64,000 nt of DNA from Sphingobacterium sp. B16(2022) (lineage in GTDB: Bacteria; Bacteroidota; Bacteroidia; Sphingobacteriales; Sphingobacteriaceae): contig NZ_JAAUVN010000003.1 of NCBI RefSeq assembly GCF_012030425.1, forward strand, positions 806,001-870,000, in the 5' to 3' direction. The notes beneath the pieces are model-generated. The model searched no databases. It saw only the letters and a list, made by a program, of their open reading frames with translations, and had not been told where the DNA came from. The position numbers and the translations under genes were made by a program. Positions 56,364-64,000 of this stretch are shown one piece after another (within the stretch, counting starts at the first letter, position 1; every line of letters starts with the position of its first letter).

Positions 56364-56741
56364 CTAATCCCAGCTCAAAGCTTTCTTTTTAATGACATAA
56401 ATGAAGCCTAAAAGCAACATGGCCATAAAAATAAACATCTGGATCAAACCTTCAAATCCAAATTCTCGAAAATTAACTGCCCACGGATACATAAAGATAA
56501 CTTCGACATCAAAAATGACAAACAGAATAGCAACAAGAAAATACTTAATCGAGAAGGGCTGTCTTGCATTTCCAACAACTTCAATACCCGACTCAAATGA
56601 ACTAAGCTTATTTGCAGTTCTTACTTTTGGGCCAATGAGATGTGTGATGATGATCGTTCCAATACCAAATCCAGCAGCAACAATAAGCTGAAATAAAATT
56701 GGCAGATAGTCAATAGGTGCATTCGCACTAAATTGCTCCAT
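56364..56741 (-). CDS. nuoA: NADH-quinone oxidoreductase subunit A
   Basis: A 125-aa three-helix membrane subunit. The conserved SSFESGIEVVGNARQPFSIKYF loop (here YFLVAILFVIFDVEVIFMYPW follows in helix 2, with the key Asp/Glu) is clear. The frame continues 24 codons upstream, but that part lies in the terminator hairpin of the TPR gene, so I start at ATG 56741 (MEQFSANAP). First gene of the 14-gene operon. Confidence 0.95.
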   Translation of the reverse strand: MEQFSANAPIDYLPILFQLIVAAGFGIGTIIITHLIGPKVRTANKLSSFESGIEVVGNARQPFSIKYFLVAILFVIFDVEVIFMYPWAVNFREFGFEGLIQMFIFMAMLLLGFIYVIKKKALSWD

Positions 56742-56796
56742 ATCAAAAATGTTTATATTGGTAAAACCTAAATTTAAGAAAAAATAGCCTAAAATC

Positions 56797-56829
56797 AAAA
56801 AAGGGGAGAACATTTGTTCTCCCCTTTTT
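56797..56829 (-). terminator. Terminator after the TPR gene
   Basis: Fourteen-bp stem of AAAAGGGGAGAAC type with A/T tracts, 18 bp after the TPR stop; it separates the TonB operon from nuo. Confidence 0.9.
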
Positions 56830-56846
56830 ATTTTAAAATACTAAGT

Positions 56847-58565
56847 CTATTTAATACCTTCTAAATAAGATTTAGCATTCTCATTTTCAGGATCTAATTT
56901 CAATACTTCTTGGAAACTAGCTTTTGCTTTAGCCATTTCATTTTTACTGTATTGGAAGAAACCAATATAAGTGTAAGCATCGATTAAATATGCTTTATTT
57001 TTCTCTTGTGTGCCTCTTTCGTTGATAACTTTAATTAATTTTTCGAAAGGAGCCACAAAATCACCTTTTGGAGTTTCCAAATTATCCGTACCTAAAGCAG
57101 AGAAAGCTTTGTAGTATAGCGCTGGAACCAAGTATTTTTCTAATACCTCAGGTTTATTCGCATTTTCGATAACGGTTAACTGTGCTTGCGATTTTACAAA
57201 AGCGGCAACAGCTTGATCTTTTAAAGCTTGATCGGTTACATTACCTTCCTCATCCTTACTTTCCTGATCTTTTTTAAAGCCAATTTGGTAATTACCTTCT
57301 CCAGCATAATAATTAGAATCGAAGTAATAATCAGTATCAGGATATTTAGCAATAATCTCAAATAATGCTACTGCAGTTGCAGTCTCTTGATCTTGATATT
57401 TTGCAAATGCTGTTTCAGCAACTTCTGCTAACAATTCTTTATCTTGATCAATTGCTTTTTGAATAAATACAATACCCGATTCAACTTTATTATTAGCGAC
57501 ATCAGATAAACCTGCATACATATTATCCAAAGGAATTACACGTAGAGGATCCATTTTTGCAAACATCTTTTGTATATTCTCAGATGCTTTAGCGTAGTCT
57601 TTATTTCTAAATGCATTGTATGCTAAATAACGATAAATCTTAGGATCTACATCTGGATTTTTCGCTAATTCTTCAGAAACTGCTCCTAACTCATCGTATT
57701 GTCTAGCATAAACCAAGAAATCGGCATAACGGATCTTTGCTTCCAAAGAGTTATCACCATTAACTTCTAAATACTTTTTATATTGCTCAACACCTTTTTT
57801 ATTTAATTCCACATACTTCTCGTCAGATGTACCAGGTGCTTTTGACCACATATTGTAAGTCTCCGCCAGTTCACGGTAAGTCGGAGCATAAGTAGGTGAC
57901 GCTGTAGTAATCTCTGTCAATTGAGCAACTGCCTCATCAAAAGCTTGTGCACCACGAACAATTACTGCAAGTCCAATTTTAGCGCGAGTTGAATTCGGAT
58001 CCAAATCAGTTGCTTCACTATAACTTGAGTAAGCGCTACTTGCTTCCTTCAATCCTCTGTAAGCATCTCCCAATGCTAAAGGAATAGCAGCATCTTTAGC
58101 ATTCTTTGCTTTAGCTTGTGTTAAATAATCCAAGGCTTTTGCATAGTCTGGCTCTGGCGCCTTAATATAAGCACGACCAATTTCCAACAATTCTTCGTAA
58201 TCTTTTTTCTTTAAGTTTGCACTAGCTGCAGAAAATTTAGCTTCAGCCGAAGCCTTATCTTTTTTCAACAAATCAATGTAGCCTAAACCAACGTTATTAA
58301 TCTGTGATTTTGGATCAGCAGTCAAACCTTGATTGAAGAAAATTGCCGCAGAATCAGGCTTATCATTGACTAAATAAATCTGACCTAAATAGAAGTAATT
58401 ATCACCAACCTTAGCTTGTTTACTTACTAATTGTTGCAAAATTGTTTTTGCTTTACCGTAGTTTTCTGTTTCAATAGCCGCTCTAGCATCCTTTAAACTT
58501 TGTGCACTTGCTGTGCCAACAGAACCTGCTAATAACAGACTAAATAATAATTTACTGTTTGTCAT
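56847..58565 (-). CDS. Exported tetratricopeptide-repeat protein
   Basis: A 572-aa protein with a signal peptide (GSVGTASAQ, cut near 22). Many TPR helices follow: KAKTILQQLVSKQAKVGDNY, then YFYLGQIYLVNDKPDSAAIF, and the last clear repeat AYTYIGFFQYSKNEMAKAKA. TPR scaffolds in the periplasm hold protein complexes. It is the last gene of the exbB-tonB operon, 26 bp after the PstS-like gene, a gene order I recognise from other Bacteroidota; a role in the TonB/energy-transduction complex is inference. Confidence 0.85.
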   Translation of the reverse strand: MTNSKLLFSLLLAGSVGTASAQSLKDARAAIETENYGKAKTILQQLVSKQAKVGDNYFYLGQIYLVNDKPDSAAIFFNQGLTADPKSQINNVGLGYIDLLKKDKASAEAKFSAASANLKKKDYEELLEIGRAYIKAPEPDYAKALDYLTQAKAKNAKDAAIPLALGDAYRGLKEASSAYSSYSEATDLDPNSTRAKIGLAVIVRGAQAFDEAVAQLTEITTASPTYAPTYRELAETYNMWSKAPGTSDEKYVELNKKGVEQYKKYLEVNGDNSLEAKIRYADFLVYARQYDELGAVSEELAKNPDVDPKIYRYLAYNAFRNKDYAKASENIQKMFAKMDPLRVIPLDNMYAGLSDVANNKVESGIVFIQKAIDQDKELLAEVAETAFAKYQDQETATAVALFEIIAKYPDTDYYFDSNYYAGEGNYQIGFKKDQESKDEEGNVTDQALKDQAVAAFVKSQAQLTVIENANKPEVLEKYLVPALYYKAFSALGTDNLETPKGDFVAPFEKLIKVINERGTQEKNKAYLIDAYTYIGFFQYSKNEMAKAKASFQEVLKLDPENENAKSYLEGIK

Positions 58566-58591
58566 AATCTATTGTTGTACTATTTTATACT

Positions 58592-59527
58592 CTAATTTAA
58601 ACTGTTTTCTTCTCTAATAATAATATCACGTCCTGGCATTGTTGCAGGTAAAAGTCCAGCTTTTAAAAAAATACGCTGACCTCTATCTCCTGTCAAAAAG
58701 GCACTAAAGCCCAGGCCTAAGCCCATGTTCGGCTGATAATTCAATACATATATAGGTCTTGTAAAAGGATATACACCTAAAGATATATTGGATTGCGAAG
58801 GTTTGTAGAACAAACCGTCTTTCTTAGCTCCTAAAGCATTTTCTACGCTCAATGTACGAATTTTATTCAATAATTCAGATTTTTTTTGAGTCATATCCAA
58901 TATCCAGTTGAAACCTACAATTCCGATACTTCCTTTATTCTCACTCACATATTTGATGACATCAGTATTATTCTCTAAGGCAGAAATCGCTGTTGGATCA
59001 ATTTTATCAATAGATAGATATTCCTTTAAAAATCGTAAAGTACTTGAGTTTGCATTATCAAAAACTACTTTGTACTTACCTTTAAGTGTGCCGTTTAACA
59101 ATGATTTAACGTCAGAAAGTGTGATGATAGTATCTGCATCACTAACATTATTTATCAAAGCGATTGCATCACTCCCTATTTGATATTCCTTTGGAACAAT
59201 TTTTCGGTCCTTAAAATTTTTCCCCTCAGCAGCTGTCAACTTACGTGTTAAAATAATCACATTTGAAGTATCCGCCAATAACGCATTTATGGCTTTAATT
59301 TCAGGTTTGGCCAACAATTGTATGGTAGCATCTGAGTATGAACTTTGAAATACATCAACCTGTTCTTTAATGATTGGATACAAGGTCTCATCAACAAGTA
59401 CATTTACTTTACCTCGTAGAATATCCTCACTGGGAGCTGTTGGAGCTTGCTTGCCATTACGATTACAACTCATCAACATAAAAACTCCAGAAATTGAAAA
59501 TAAAATTATTTTTAAGCTGTTTTTCAT
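58592..59527 (-). CDS. PstS-like substrate-binding lipoprotein
   Basis: A 311-aa lipoprotein: lipobox LMSC at ~18-21. The fold is that of phosphate-binding PstS proteins: GKVNVLVDETLYPIIKEQVD, PKEYQIGSDAIALINN and SDVKSLLNGTLKGKY. No pstCAB transporter genes are nearby; instead it sits in the TonB operon between the small membrane protein and the TPR gene. Ligand unknown, and calling it a phosphate transporter part would over-read the sequence. Confidence 0.82.
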   Translation of the reverse strand: MKNSLKIILFSISGVFMLMSCNRNGKQAPTAPSEDILRGKVNVLVDETLYPIIKEQVDVFQSSYSDATIQLLAKPEIKAINALLADTSNVIILTRKLTAAEGKNFKDRKIVPKEYQIGSDAIALINNVSDADTIITLSDVKSLLNGTLKGKYKVVFDNANSSTLRFLKEYLSIDKIDPTAISALENNTDVIKYVSENKGSIGIVGFNWILDMTQKKSELLNKIRTLSVENALGAKKDGLFYKPSQSNISLGVYPFTRPIYVLNYQPNMGLGLGFSAFLTGDRGQRIFLKAGLLPATMPGRDIIIREENSLN

Positions 59528-59587
59528 AGGGCAATCATTTAATAAATAGGTTGCAAAAATTAAGGCAAATCTAATTTCGTAACGAGG

Positions 59588-59824
59588 CTAATTAAAATTA
59601 CTTTGCCACAATCTGACGAAACGAAGGAAAGAATAAACAATCAGAACAACTCCAAACAATGTTCTATACGTTGGGTTGATGTCCAAGGGTAAATCTTTCC
59701 AAAAAATAACCAGTAAGCCCAGCCCAAAATACAAGCCAAACATAAATAGTCCTAAAATAGACAGAAATCGCTTTATAGGCGATTTCTGTCTGTAATTTGT
59801 ATTATTCGAATTAAAGTTCGCCAC
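59588..59824 (-). CDS. Small two-helix membrane protein
   Basis: A 78-aa protein with polar N-terminus (asparagine-rich, ~1-18) and two hydrophobic helices (~20-42 and ~50-70). Not recognised. It starts 3 bp after tonB and precedes the PstS-like gene, so it belongs to the operon and may be an accessory of the ExbB/ExbD/TonB complex (inference from context). A perfect 13-bp inverted repeat (59759-59791) lies within its early codons. Confidence 0.75.
   Translation of the reverse strand: MANFNSNNTNYRQKSPIKRFLSILGLFMFGLYFGLGLLVIFWKDLPLDINPTYRTLFGVVLIVYSFLRFVRLWQSNFN
59759..59791. repeat. Perfect 13-bp inverted repeat in the small-protein gene
   Basis: Arms 59759-59771 and 59779-59791 with a 7-nt loop, containing ACAGAAATCGC. 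It would form a strong RNA hairpin ~40 nt into the coding region; no T run follows on either strand. Confidence 0.8.
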
Positions 59825-59827
59825 TAA

Positions 59828-60715
59828 TTACTGATTTTGTGTGTTTAAGCGAATAGGTAATGTATAAGCTACACGAACAGGACGACCATTTTGAATACCT
59901 GGTTTCCATTTCTTAGCTTTTTTCAACATTCTAACTGCAGCATCACCAGTTCCGTATTTAAGATCGCGTTTTACAGAAATATCTGTTAAACTACCATCTT
60001 TTTCAACAACGAAAGATACCTCAACTACACCCATGATACCATTTTCTAAAGCGCCAGAAGGATATTCATAAGTTTCTCCTACCCACTTCATAAAAGCAGC
60101 CATACCTCCAGGAGGCAATGGTTGAACCTCTACAGCATTGAAGGAAATTAATCCATCTGGATCACCATTTGGATCACCTTTCTTAACACCTGTAATAGCA
60201 CCATCTTGTTTTTTAGTACCGAACTCACCACGAGCTACTGAAGAACCTGTTGCGCTACCTTTTAAAGTTAAACGAGCAGGAGTTTTTTTATCATCCTTAA
60301 ACTCTTCTTGAGCAGCGACTTCTTCTTTCACTTGTGCAGCCGGAGCTACTTTTGGTTCTGGAAAACGTACCAAATCTTCTTTTGGTATGTCCATCGCCAC
60401 TTGCTGAGGCTTCTCCTCCTCAATCGGAAGTGGCTCTTCTTCTTCTGGTTCAGGTGGTTTAATTTCCTCCAAATCCTCTAAAGTCACTTCAGTAACAACT
60501 GGAGGGGCTTCAACAGGTTTATCAGGAAATAAGCTACCTCCAAATAATTTCAGAAGACTCAATAGTACCACGGCAACAACTACAGCCAACAAACCTACGT
60601 TGGTAGCTTTAGGAGCAAGCTTACGAAGCTCGTAAGCACCATACTCCTTGTTTCTGCCTTGAAATACTACATCAAGCCATTCCTTTTTAAAAATATCTAA
60701 TTTTGACCCAATCAT
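59828..60715 (-). CDS. tonB: TonB family energy-transducing protein
   Basis: A 295-aa protein. A cytoplasmic part (~1-36, DIFKKEWLDVVFQGRNKEYG), one transmembrane helix (~38-57), an acidic, proline-rich periplasmic spacer (~70-105: EIKPPEPEEEEPLPIEEEK) and a TonB C-terminal domain (~205-295: YPSGALENGIMGVVEVSFVV, WKPGIQNGRPVRVAYTLPI). It transmits proton-motive force to outer-membrane TonB-dependent transporters. Last of the exbB-exbD-exbD-tonB order, with 36 bp to the second exbD. Confidence 0.95.
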   Translation of the reverse strand: MIGSKLDIFKKEWLDVVFQGRNKEYGAYELRKLAPKATNVGLLAVVVAVVLLSLLKLFGGSLFPDKPVEAPPVVTEVTLEDLEEIKPPEPEEEEPLPIEEEKPQQVAMDIPKEDLVRFPEPKVAPAAQVKEEVAAQEEFKDDKKTPARLTLKGSATGSSVARGEFGTKKQDGAITGVKKGDPNGDPDGLISFNAVEVQPLPPGGMAAFMKWVGETYEYPSGALENGIMGVVEVSFVVEKDGSLTDISVKRDLKYGTGDAAVRMLKKAKKWKPGIQNGRPVRVAYTLPIRLNTQNQ

Positions 60716-60751
60716 ATTTCTATAGTTTTCGTGATTTCTATAATAACTAAC

Positions 60752-61306
60752 TTAGTCATTATAAATATTATCACGTTTTAAAACATCTATTTCTTCAGGA
60801 CTAATCTTCGCAATCATATAACGCTTAATATCTACAATCTTCATCTCATCAAGAATATCAACAAGATCTTTTTGTGTAGACATATCGCTAGGTCTGATAA
60901 TCACGATTACATCTTTTCCGCCAGAAACACGAGGAACGTAAGCTTTTTTCTCAATTAAAACCTTGCGTATTCCATCTGCTCCGAACCCTGTAACCGTTGG
61001 ACCTTCAATAGGTGCTTTTACCTGTCCATAATACCAAGAAACTTTGTTGTCAGATCCTAATAAAATCGTTACGGAACGGTTATCTGCTGTTAGTACTTCA
61101 GATTGTTCATCCTTAATTTTATTTTTATCAGGCATCGCAACGTCCATTGCTTGTGGTTTATTTAAAGACGTAGTTAACATGAAGAAGGTAATTAATAAGA
61201 ATGCTAAATCTACCATGGCTGTCAAATCGACTTTACCACCGTTTTTCTTAGATCTTACTTTTCCGCCTTTGCCACCCTTACCACTGTCTTGATTTAATTC
61301 TGCCAT
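60752..61306 (-). CDS. exbD: ExbD/TolR family protein (second copy)
   Basis: A 184-aa proton-channel subunit. One N-terminal helix carries the essential aspartate D33 in LTAMVDLAFLLITFFML; a periplasmic TolR-like domain follows. The N-terminus is Gly/Lys-rich (GKGGKGGKVRSKKNGG). It differs from the copy upstream, so both may form a hetero-dimer. 24 bp from the first copy. Confidence 0.93.
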   Translation of the reverse strand: MAELNQDSGKGGKGGKVRSKKNGGKVDLTAMVDLAFLLITFFMLTTSLNKPQAMDVAMPDKNKIKDEQSEVLTADNRSVTILLGSDNKVSWYYGQVKAPIEGPTVTGFGADGIRKVLIEKKAYVPRVSGGKDVIVIIRPSDMSTQKDLVDILDEMKIVDIKRYMIAKISPEEIDVLKRDNIYND

Positions 61307-61330
61307 TTATGTCTTTTTATTAAATCAACA

Positions 61331-61990
61331 TTATTTATCTTCAGCACGTAAACCAGTAATGAAACTGAATTTATTTTGCTTTTGATTACGTAATGTTTCG
61401 ATTACCGCATTAATTGAAGGATACTTTTCCGTTGCGTCAGCTCTGATAGCAATTTTCAATGGTCCTGGATAAACAAAATCCTTTTCCCCTTCTTTTGCCT
61501 TATTTACCTCTTCTGCAGCTAAACGTGCTGTTTGTATCCATTGGTATAATTCATTAGATAATGTTTCTGTACTATCGACAGGAATACCATTCTGAACACC
61601 AGGCTCAAGACGTTTGCTTGGCTCCATTGCCAACACTTGCTTGATCGCTTTCATAGGAGTACCGACATTTTCCATCAACGCAAACTGGTCGTAATCTTGT
61701 TGAGAAAAGTTAACGCCATATCTTGATGACATTTTCTCTAAAGTTTTAACCCTAACATCGCGGTCTGTCGCACCAAAAAATATTTTACCTTTATCCCCAA
61801 CCGTAATAATACCTACGTTTGAATCTGGTAATTTATCTTTCGTGGTAGACGCCGGCGTATCAACCTCGAATGCTTCCGGTTGTTTCGCTGTAGATGTCAT
61901 TACGAAGAATGAAAGAAGCAAGAATGATACGTCACACATCGCGGTCATATCAATGGATGTACTGGCTCTTTTTATTTTTGCTTTACCCAT
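61331..61990 (-). CDS. exbD: ExbD/TolR family protein (first copy)
   Basis: A 219-aa subunit of the TonB motor. The helix carries D20 in MTAMCDVSFLLLSFFVM, the protonated residue of the channel. The periplasmic domain is longer than in E. coli ExbD (141 aa). Tandem exbD genes after exbB are common in Bacteroidota. Confidence 0.93.
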   Translation of the reverse strand: MGKAKIKRASTSIDMTAMCDVSFLLLSFFVMTSTAKQPEAFEVDTPASTTKDKLPDSNVGIITVGDKGKIFFGATDRDVRVKTLEKMSSRYGVNFSQQDYDQFALMENVGTPMKAIKQVLAMEPSKRLEPGVQNGIPVDSTETLSNELYQWIQTARLAAEEVNKAKEGEKDFVYPGPLKIAIRADATEKYPSINAVIETLRNQKQNKFSFITGLRAEDK

Positions 61991-62088
61991 TTTAAACTTC
62001 TTTATAAATTAATTATTCAATCTCTTTCTATATGATGCTAATGAAACAATTATTCCATAAAATAATTTTCAAAAACATCATATAATTA

Positions 62089-62919
62089 CTATTTGTGGTT
62101 CGCAGCGTATGTTTGTACGATTGAGAATCCAGCTTCGTCGATTGAATAAGTTAATTTATCAATTTTAGCTGTTAAGATATTGTACATTACAATCGCAATT
62201 GTTGAAGTACCGATACCTGTCGCTGTATTGATTAGGGCCTCAGAAATACCGTTTGCTAATTTAGCTGAATCAGGAGTACCACCTGTTGCTAACGCACTGA
62301 AGGCCTTGATCATACCTGTTACTGTACCTAATAAACCTGTTAATGTACCGATAGAAACTAATGTAGCGATTACGTTTAAGTTTTTCTCTAACATCGGCAT
62401 TTCTAATGCTGTTGTTTCTTCGATCTCTTTTTGAATTGCAATTGTTGCTTTCTCAGTATCTACAGCAGTATCAGCAGAAACTGATTTGTATTTTACTAAA
62501 CCAGCTTTGATTACGTTTGCAACAGAACCTTTTTGTTTGTCACACTCAGCAATAGCTGAATCTAAATTACCGCCATTAATTAATACTTGTACTTTTCTTA
62601 CGAAATTACCAACATTTCCTGTTCCAGAAGCTTTTCCAATTACAATGAAACGCTCAATAGAGAATACCCATACCATGAAGAATAAACCTAATAAAACCGG
62701 TACTACAGCACCTGCGTGATAAACCATTCCTAAATAGTTACCTGGTAAAGGTTGGTTCTCTGGATTATTATCAAGAAAGTTTGAAGGACTACCCATCACA
62801 AATTTCCATAAAAGGTAACCGAGAATGAAACAAATGATAATTGCAGCTTGTGCAAAGAAAGAACCTGAATTATTGCTCTCTTGTTTTGCAGCAGGACTTG
62901 TTTTAGGTGCGTTTGCCAT
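62089..62919 (-). CDS. exbB: MotA/TolQ/ExbB family proton channel protein
   Basis: A 276-aa inner-membrane protein with helices at ~25-45, ~70-90, ~185-210 and ~225-250. The family core TVTGMIKAFSALA with preceding LVSIGTLTGLLG, and NGISEALINTATGIGTSTIAI, are clear. It forms the pentamer around ExbD. First gene of the operon (98 bp before exbD). Confidence 0.96.
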   Translation of the reverse strand: MANAPKTSPAAKQESNNSGSFFAQAAIIICFILGYLLWKFVMGSPSNFLDNNPENQPLPGNYLGMVYHAGAVVPVLLGLFFMVWVFSIERFIVIGKASGTGNVGNFVRKVQVLINGGNLDSAIAECDKQKGSVANVIKAGLVKYKSVSADTAVDTEKATIAIQKEIEETTALEMPMLEKNLNVIATLVSIGTLTGLLGTVTGMIKAFSALATGGTPDSAKLANGISEALINTATGIGTSTIAIVMYNILTAKIDKLTYSIDEAGFSIVQTYAANHK

Positions 62920-63013
62920 TTTTCTAATTTTTTAGTTTTTTACTGTTGTTAAATATAATATGTTTTTTTTAATTATATGCTTGTTATATGTATTCGTTTT
63001 AAAATTTGTCAAG

Positions 63014-63021
63014 CAAATATA
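63014..63021 (-). promoter_or_regulatory. -7 box (TATATTTG) of the exbB-tonB operon
   Basis: Minus-strand TATATTTG; predicted leader ~90 nt. The -33 position is TTT, not TTG. Confidence 0.48.
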
Positions 63022-63189
63022 GTCTTTTATGCCATATTTAAAATCTTAAAGCGAAATATATTAGAAATATAAAAGAGACTTTAAATTCCCTTTACAATTC
63101 CTTAATATTAAGTTATCACCTCAGCGGTTCCGACTTTGAATCTATACGACTAATCCCTTTTATCAGGAGAAAGCAATAAATTTTTTACA

Positions 63190-63390
63190 ATGAAAACCAT
63201 TTTTTTTTTGATATGCAAGAAAACAAACGATTTAATTGCAAATTCAAGTAACCGCTCACTCACCTATCTACGTCTATCAAAAAACTTTCCATCTATGTTT
63301 AAACGAATATTACTTATTAATTTTCAGTCATTTACAAAGATTACCCCTGATCAATATGACCTTTTTAAGGCTAAAATAATGGAATACTAA
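63190..63390 (+). CDS. Doubtful 66-aa open frame
   Basis: Open frame without promoter box. Its last half (MFKRILLINFQSFTKITPDQ...) vaguely resembles the start of cNMP-binding regulators, so it may be a gene remnant. It overlaps the end of yciH by 4 bp. Low confidence that it is expressed. Confidence 0.22.
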   Translation: MKTIFFLICKKTNDLIANSSNRSLTYLRLSKNFPSMFKRILLINFQSFTKITPDQYDLFKAKIMEY

Positions 63391-63737
63391 CCTCCCACCA
63401 ATTTTACTTTGTATCCCTCAGAAAGTAACAGATCAGCAACTTTCTGTTTAAAATCTCCCTGTACAACTATTTCAGCATCTTTAGCACTTCCTCCAACACC
63501 GCATTTCTGTTTTAAAAACTTACATAACGCTTCAAGGTCTTCTTGTTTACCTTTAAATCCGGTAACGAGTGTGACAACTTTCCCTTTTCGCATCTTACGA
63601 TCCAATTGAACTTTGAGCTGTTGCTTTTGATTAGGAAGTGTTTCTAGGTCCTCTAATAACTCTGAAAATTGATATTCAAAACTGTTATCTGTTGAATATA
63701 CAACGCCCTCATACTGCTGTTTCTTATTTTTACTCAT
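63387..63737 (-). CDS. yciH: YciH/SUI1 (eIF1-like) translation factor
   Basis: A 116-aa protein with the SUI1 fold: LKVQLDRKMRKGKVVTLVTG, LCKFLKQKCGVGGSAKD (core KxxxGxGGS-type motif), and the final GYKVKLVGG. The bacterial homologue affects start-codon fidelity. I start at ATG 63737 (MSKNKKQQ); the frame continues to a TTG at 63752 that overlaps the upstream gene's stop. 8 bp after the lipid-kinase gene, likely co-transcribed. Confidence 0.93.
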   Translation of the reverse strand: MSKNKKQQYEGVVYSTDNSFEYQFSELLEDLETLPNQKQQLKVQLDRKMRKGKVVTLVTGFKGKQEDLEALCKFLKQKCGVGGSAKDAEIVVQGDFKQKVADLLLSEGYKVKLVGG

Positions 63738-63745
63738 AACTTTTT

Positions 63746-64000
63746 TTAACAAATAACTTTCAATGCCTTAGGAATAATACCAATATCAAGACTCGACCCC
63801 AAGTCAACTGGCTCACCATCAATGTGAACAACCGATTTTACAATCGCTTCAATCTTAATATTTCTTCCCGGAATTATTTCGACGTAGTCGGACTGATCCG
63901 CTGACTTATTAAACAAATGAAACAACATTTTTGGTAAGATGTACATTGGAAATTGATGAACAATACACACATCTAATATCCCGTCGTTGACTGATGCCTG
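63746..64000 (-). CDS. YegS/DAGK-type lipid kinase, C-terminal part
   Basis: Partial gene: the frame is open to the right edge (QASVNDGILDV at the border). The visible 84 residues are the C-terminal beta domain of the diacylglycerol-kinase/YegS/sphingosine-kinase family: the SVNDGILDV motif, IEAIVKSVVHIDGEPVDLG (HxDGE, typical) and IIPKALKVI. The N-terminal catalytic domain with GGDGT lies outside. Next gene: yciH, 8 bp downstream. Confidence 0.88.
   Translation of the reverse strand, partial: QASVNDGILDVCIVHQFPMYILPKMLFHLFNKSADQSDYVEIIPGRNIKIEAIVKSVVHIDGEPVDLGSSLDIGIIPKALKVIC

Noticed and set aside
56742-56813. N-terminal extension of NuoA from an ATG at 56813
   Set aside because: It lies in the loop of the terminator hairpin of the TPR gene; NuoA proteins start at the proposed MEQF.
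58592-59527. Phosphate ABC transporter locus
   Set aside because: Only the binding-protein-like gene is present; no pstC, pstA or pstB, and it is embedded in the TonB operon.

Overview
The window looks like a chromosomal piece of a Bacteroidota member, most likely family Sphingobacteriaceae and close to Sphingobacterium (genus is inference). Pointers are the AT-rich DNA, many promoters of the Bacteroidota type (TTG at -33, TAnnTTTG at -7), few Shine-Dalgarno sites, a full nuoA-N operon with a short NuoG, an SDR-type threonine dehydrogenase, DUF4270 and DUF5686 envelope proteins, and a TonB system with two ExbD genes. Nearly all genes are housekeeping or envelope genes. I see no integrase, transposase, CRISPR array, rRNA or intact mobile element.

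Layout. 0-9 kb: 3' end of a Prc protease, a GH3 glycosidase, a TetR regulator, a sensor kinase/response regulator pair, and a divergent pair of lipoprotein genes (DUF4270 and Kelch); then about 0.9 kb with no convincing gene. 9-14.6 kb: asd, threonine dehydrogenase, yebC, an unusual repeat protein and a DeoR-type regulator. 14.6-18.6 kb: a small surface-glycan cluster (flippase, methyltransferase, two glycosyltransferases, DUF3820). 18.7-36.7 kb: RNA modification (trhO, trmB), a stress-type membrane operon, comM, rhomboid, LUD protein, ftsH, rsfS, birA, a two-gene DsbD system, pfkA, pgi, prfB with its programmed frameshift, dcd and a phosphopantetheinyl transferase. 36.8-43.7 kb: tRNA-Glu, a PNGase F-like secreted protein, a flavin oxidoreductase, enoyl-CoA hydratase and a DUF5686 outer-membrane protein. 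43.8-56.7 kb: the 14-gene complex I operon on the minus strand. 56.8-63 kb: exbB-exbD-exbD-tonB, a small membrane protein, a PstS-like lipoprotein and a TPR protein, also minus strand. The right end carries a YciH/SUI1 factor and the 3' end of a lipid kinase gene.

How the genes fit together. Complex I builds the proton gradient that ExbB/ExbD/TonB pass to outer-membrane transporters. pfkA and pgi lie convergent in the same stretch. Most transcription units are closed by strong hairpin terminators, several shared by convergent genes.

No clear new defence or mobile system is visible. The best leads are: a set of -7 boxes so close to the ATG that the mRNAs should be leaderless or nearly so; an 18-bp near-palindromic promoter core shared by three unlinked genes; a disordered-looking protein with eight GFKPRF motifs and exact 141-bp DNA repeats; a PNGase F-like protein with a long C-terminal extension ending in a sorting-domain-like segment; and perfect hairpins in unexplained places.
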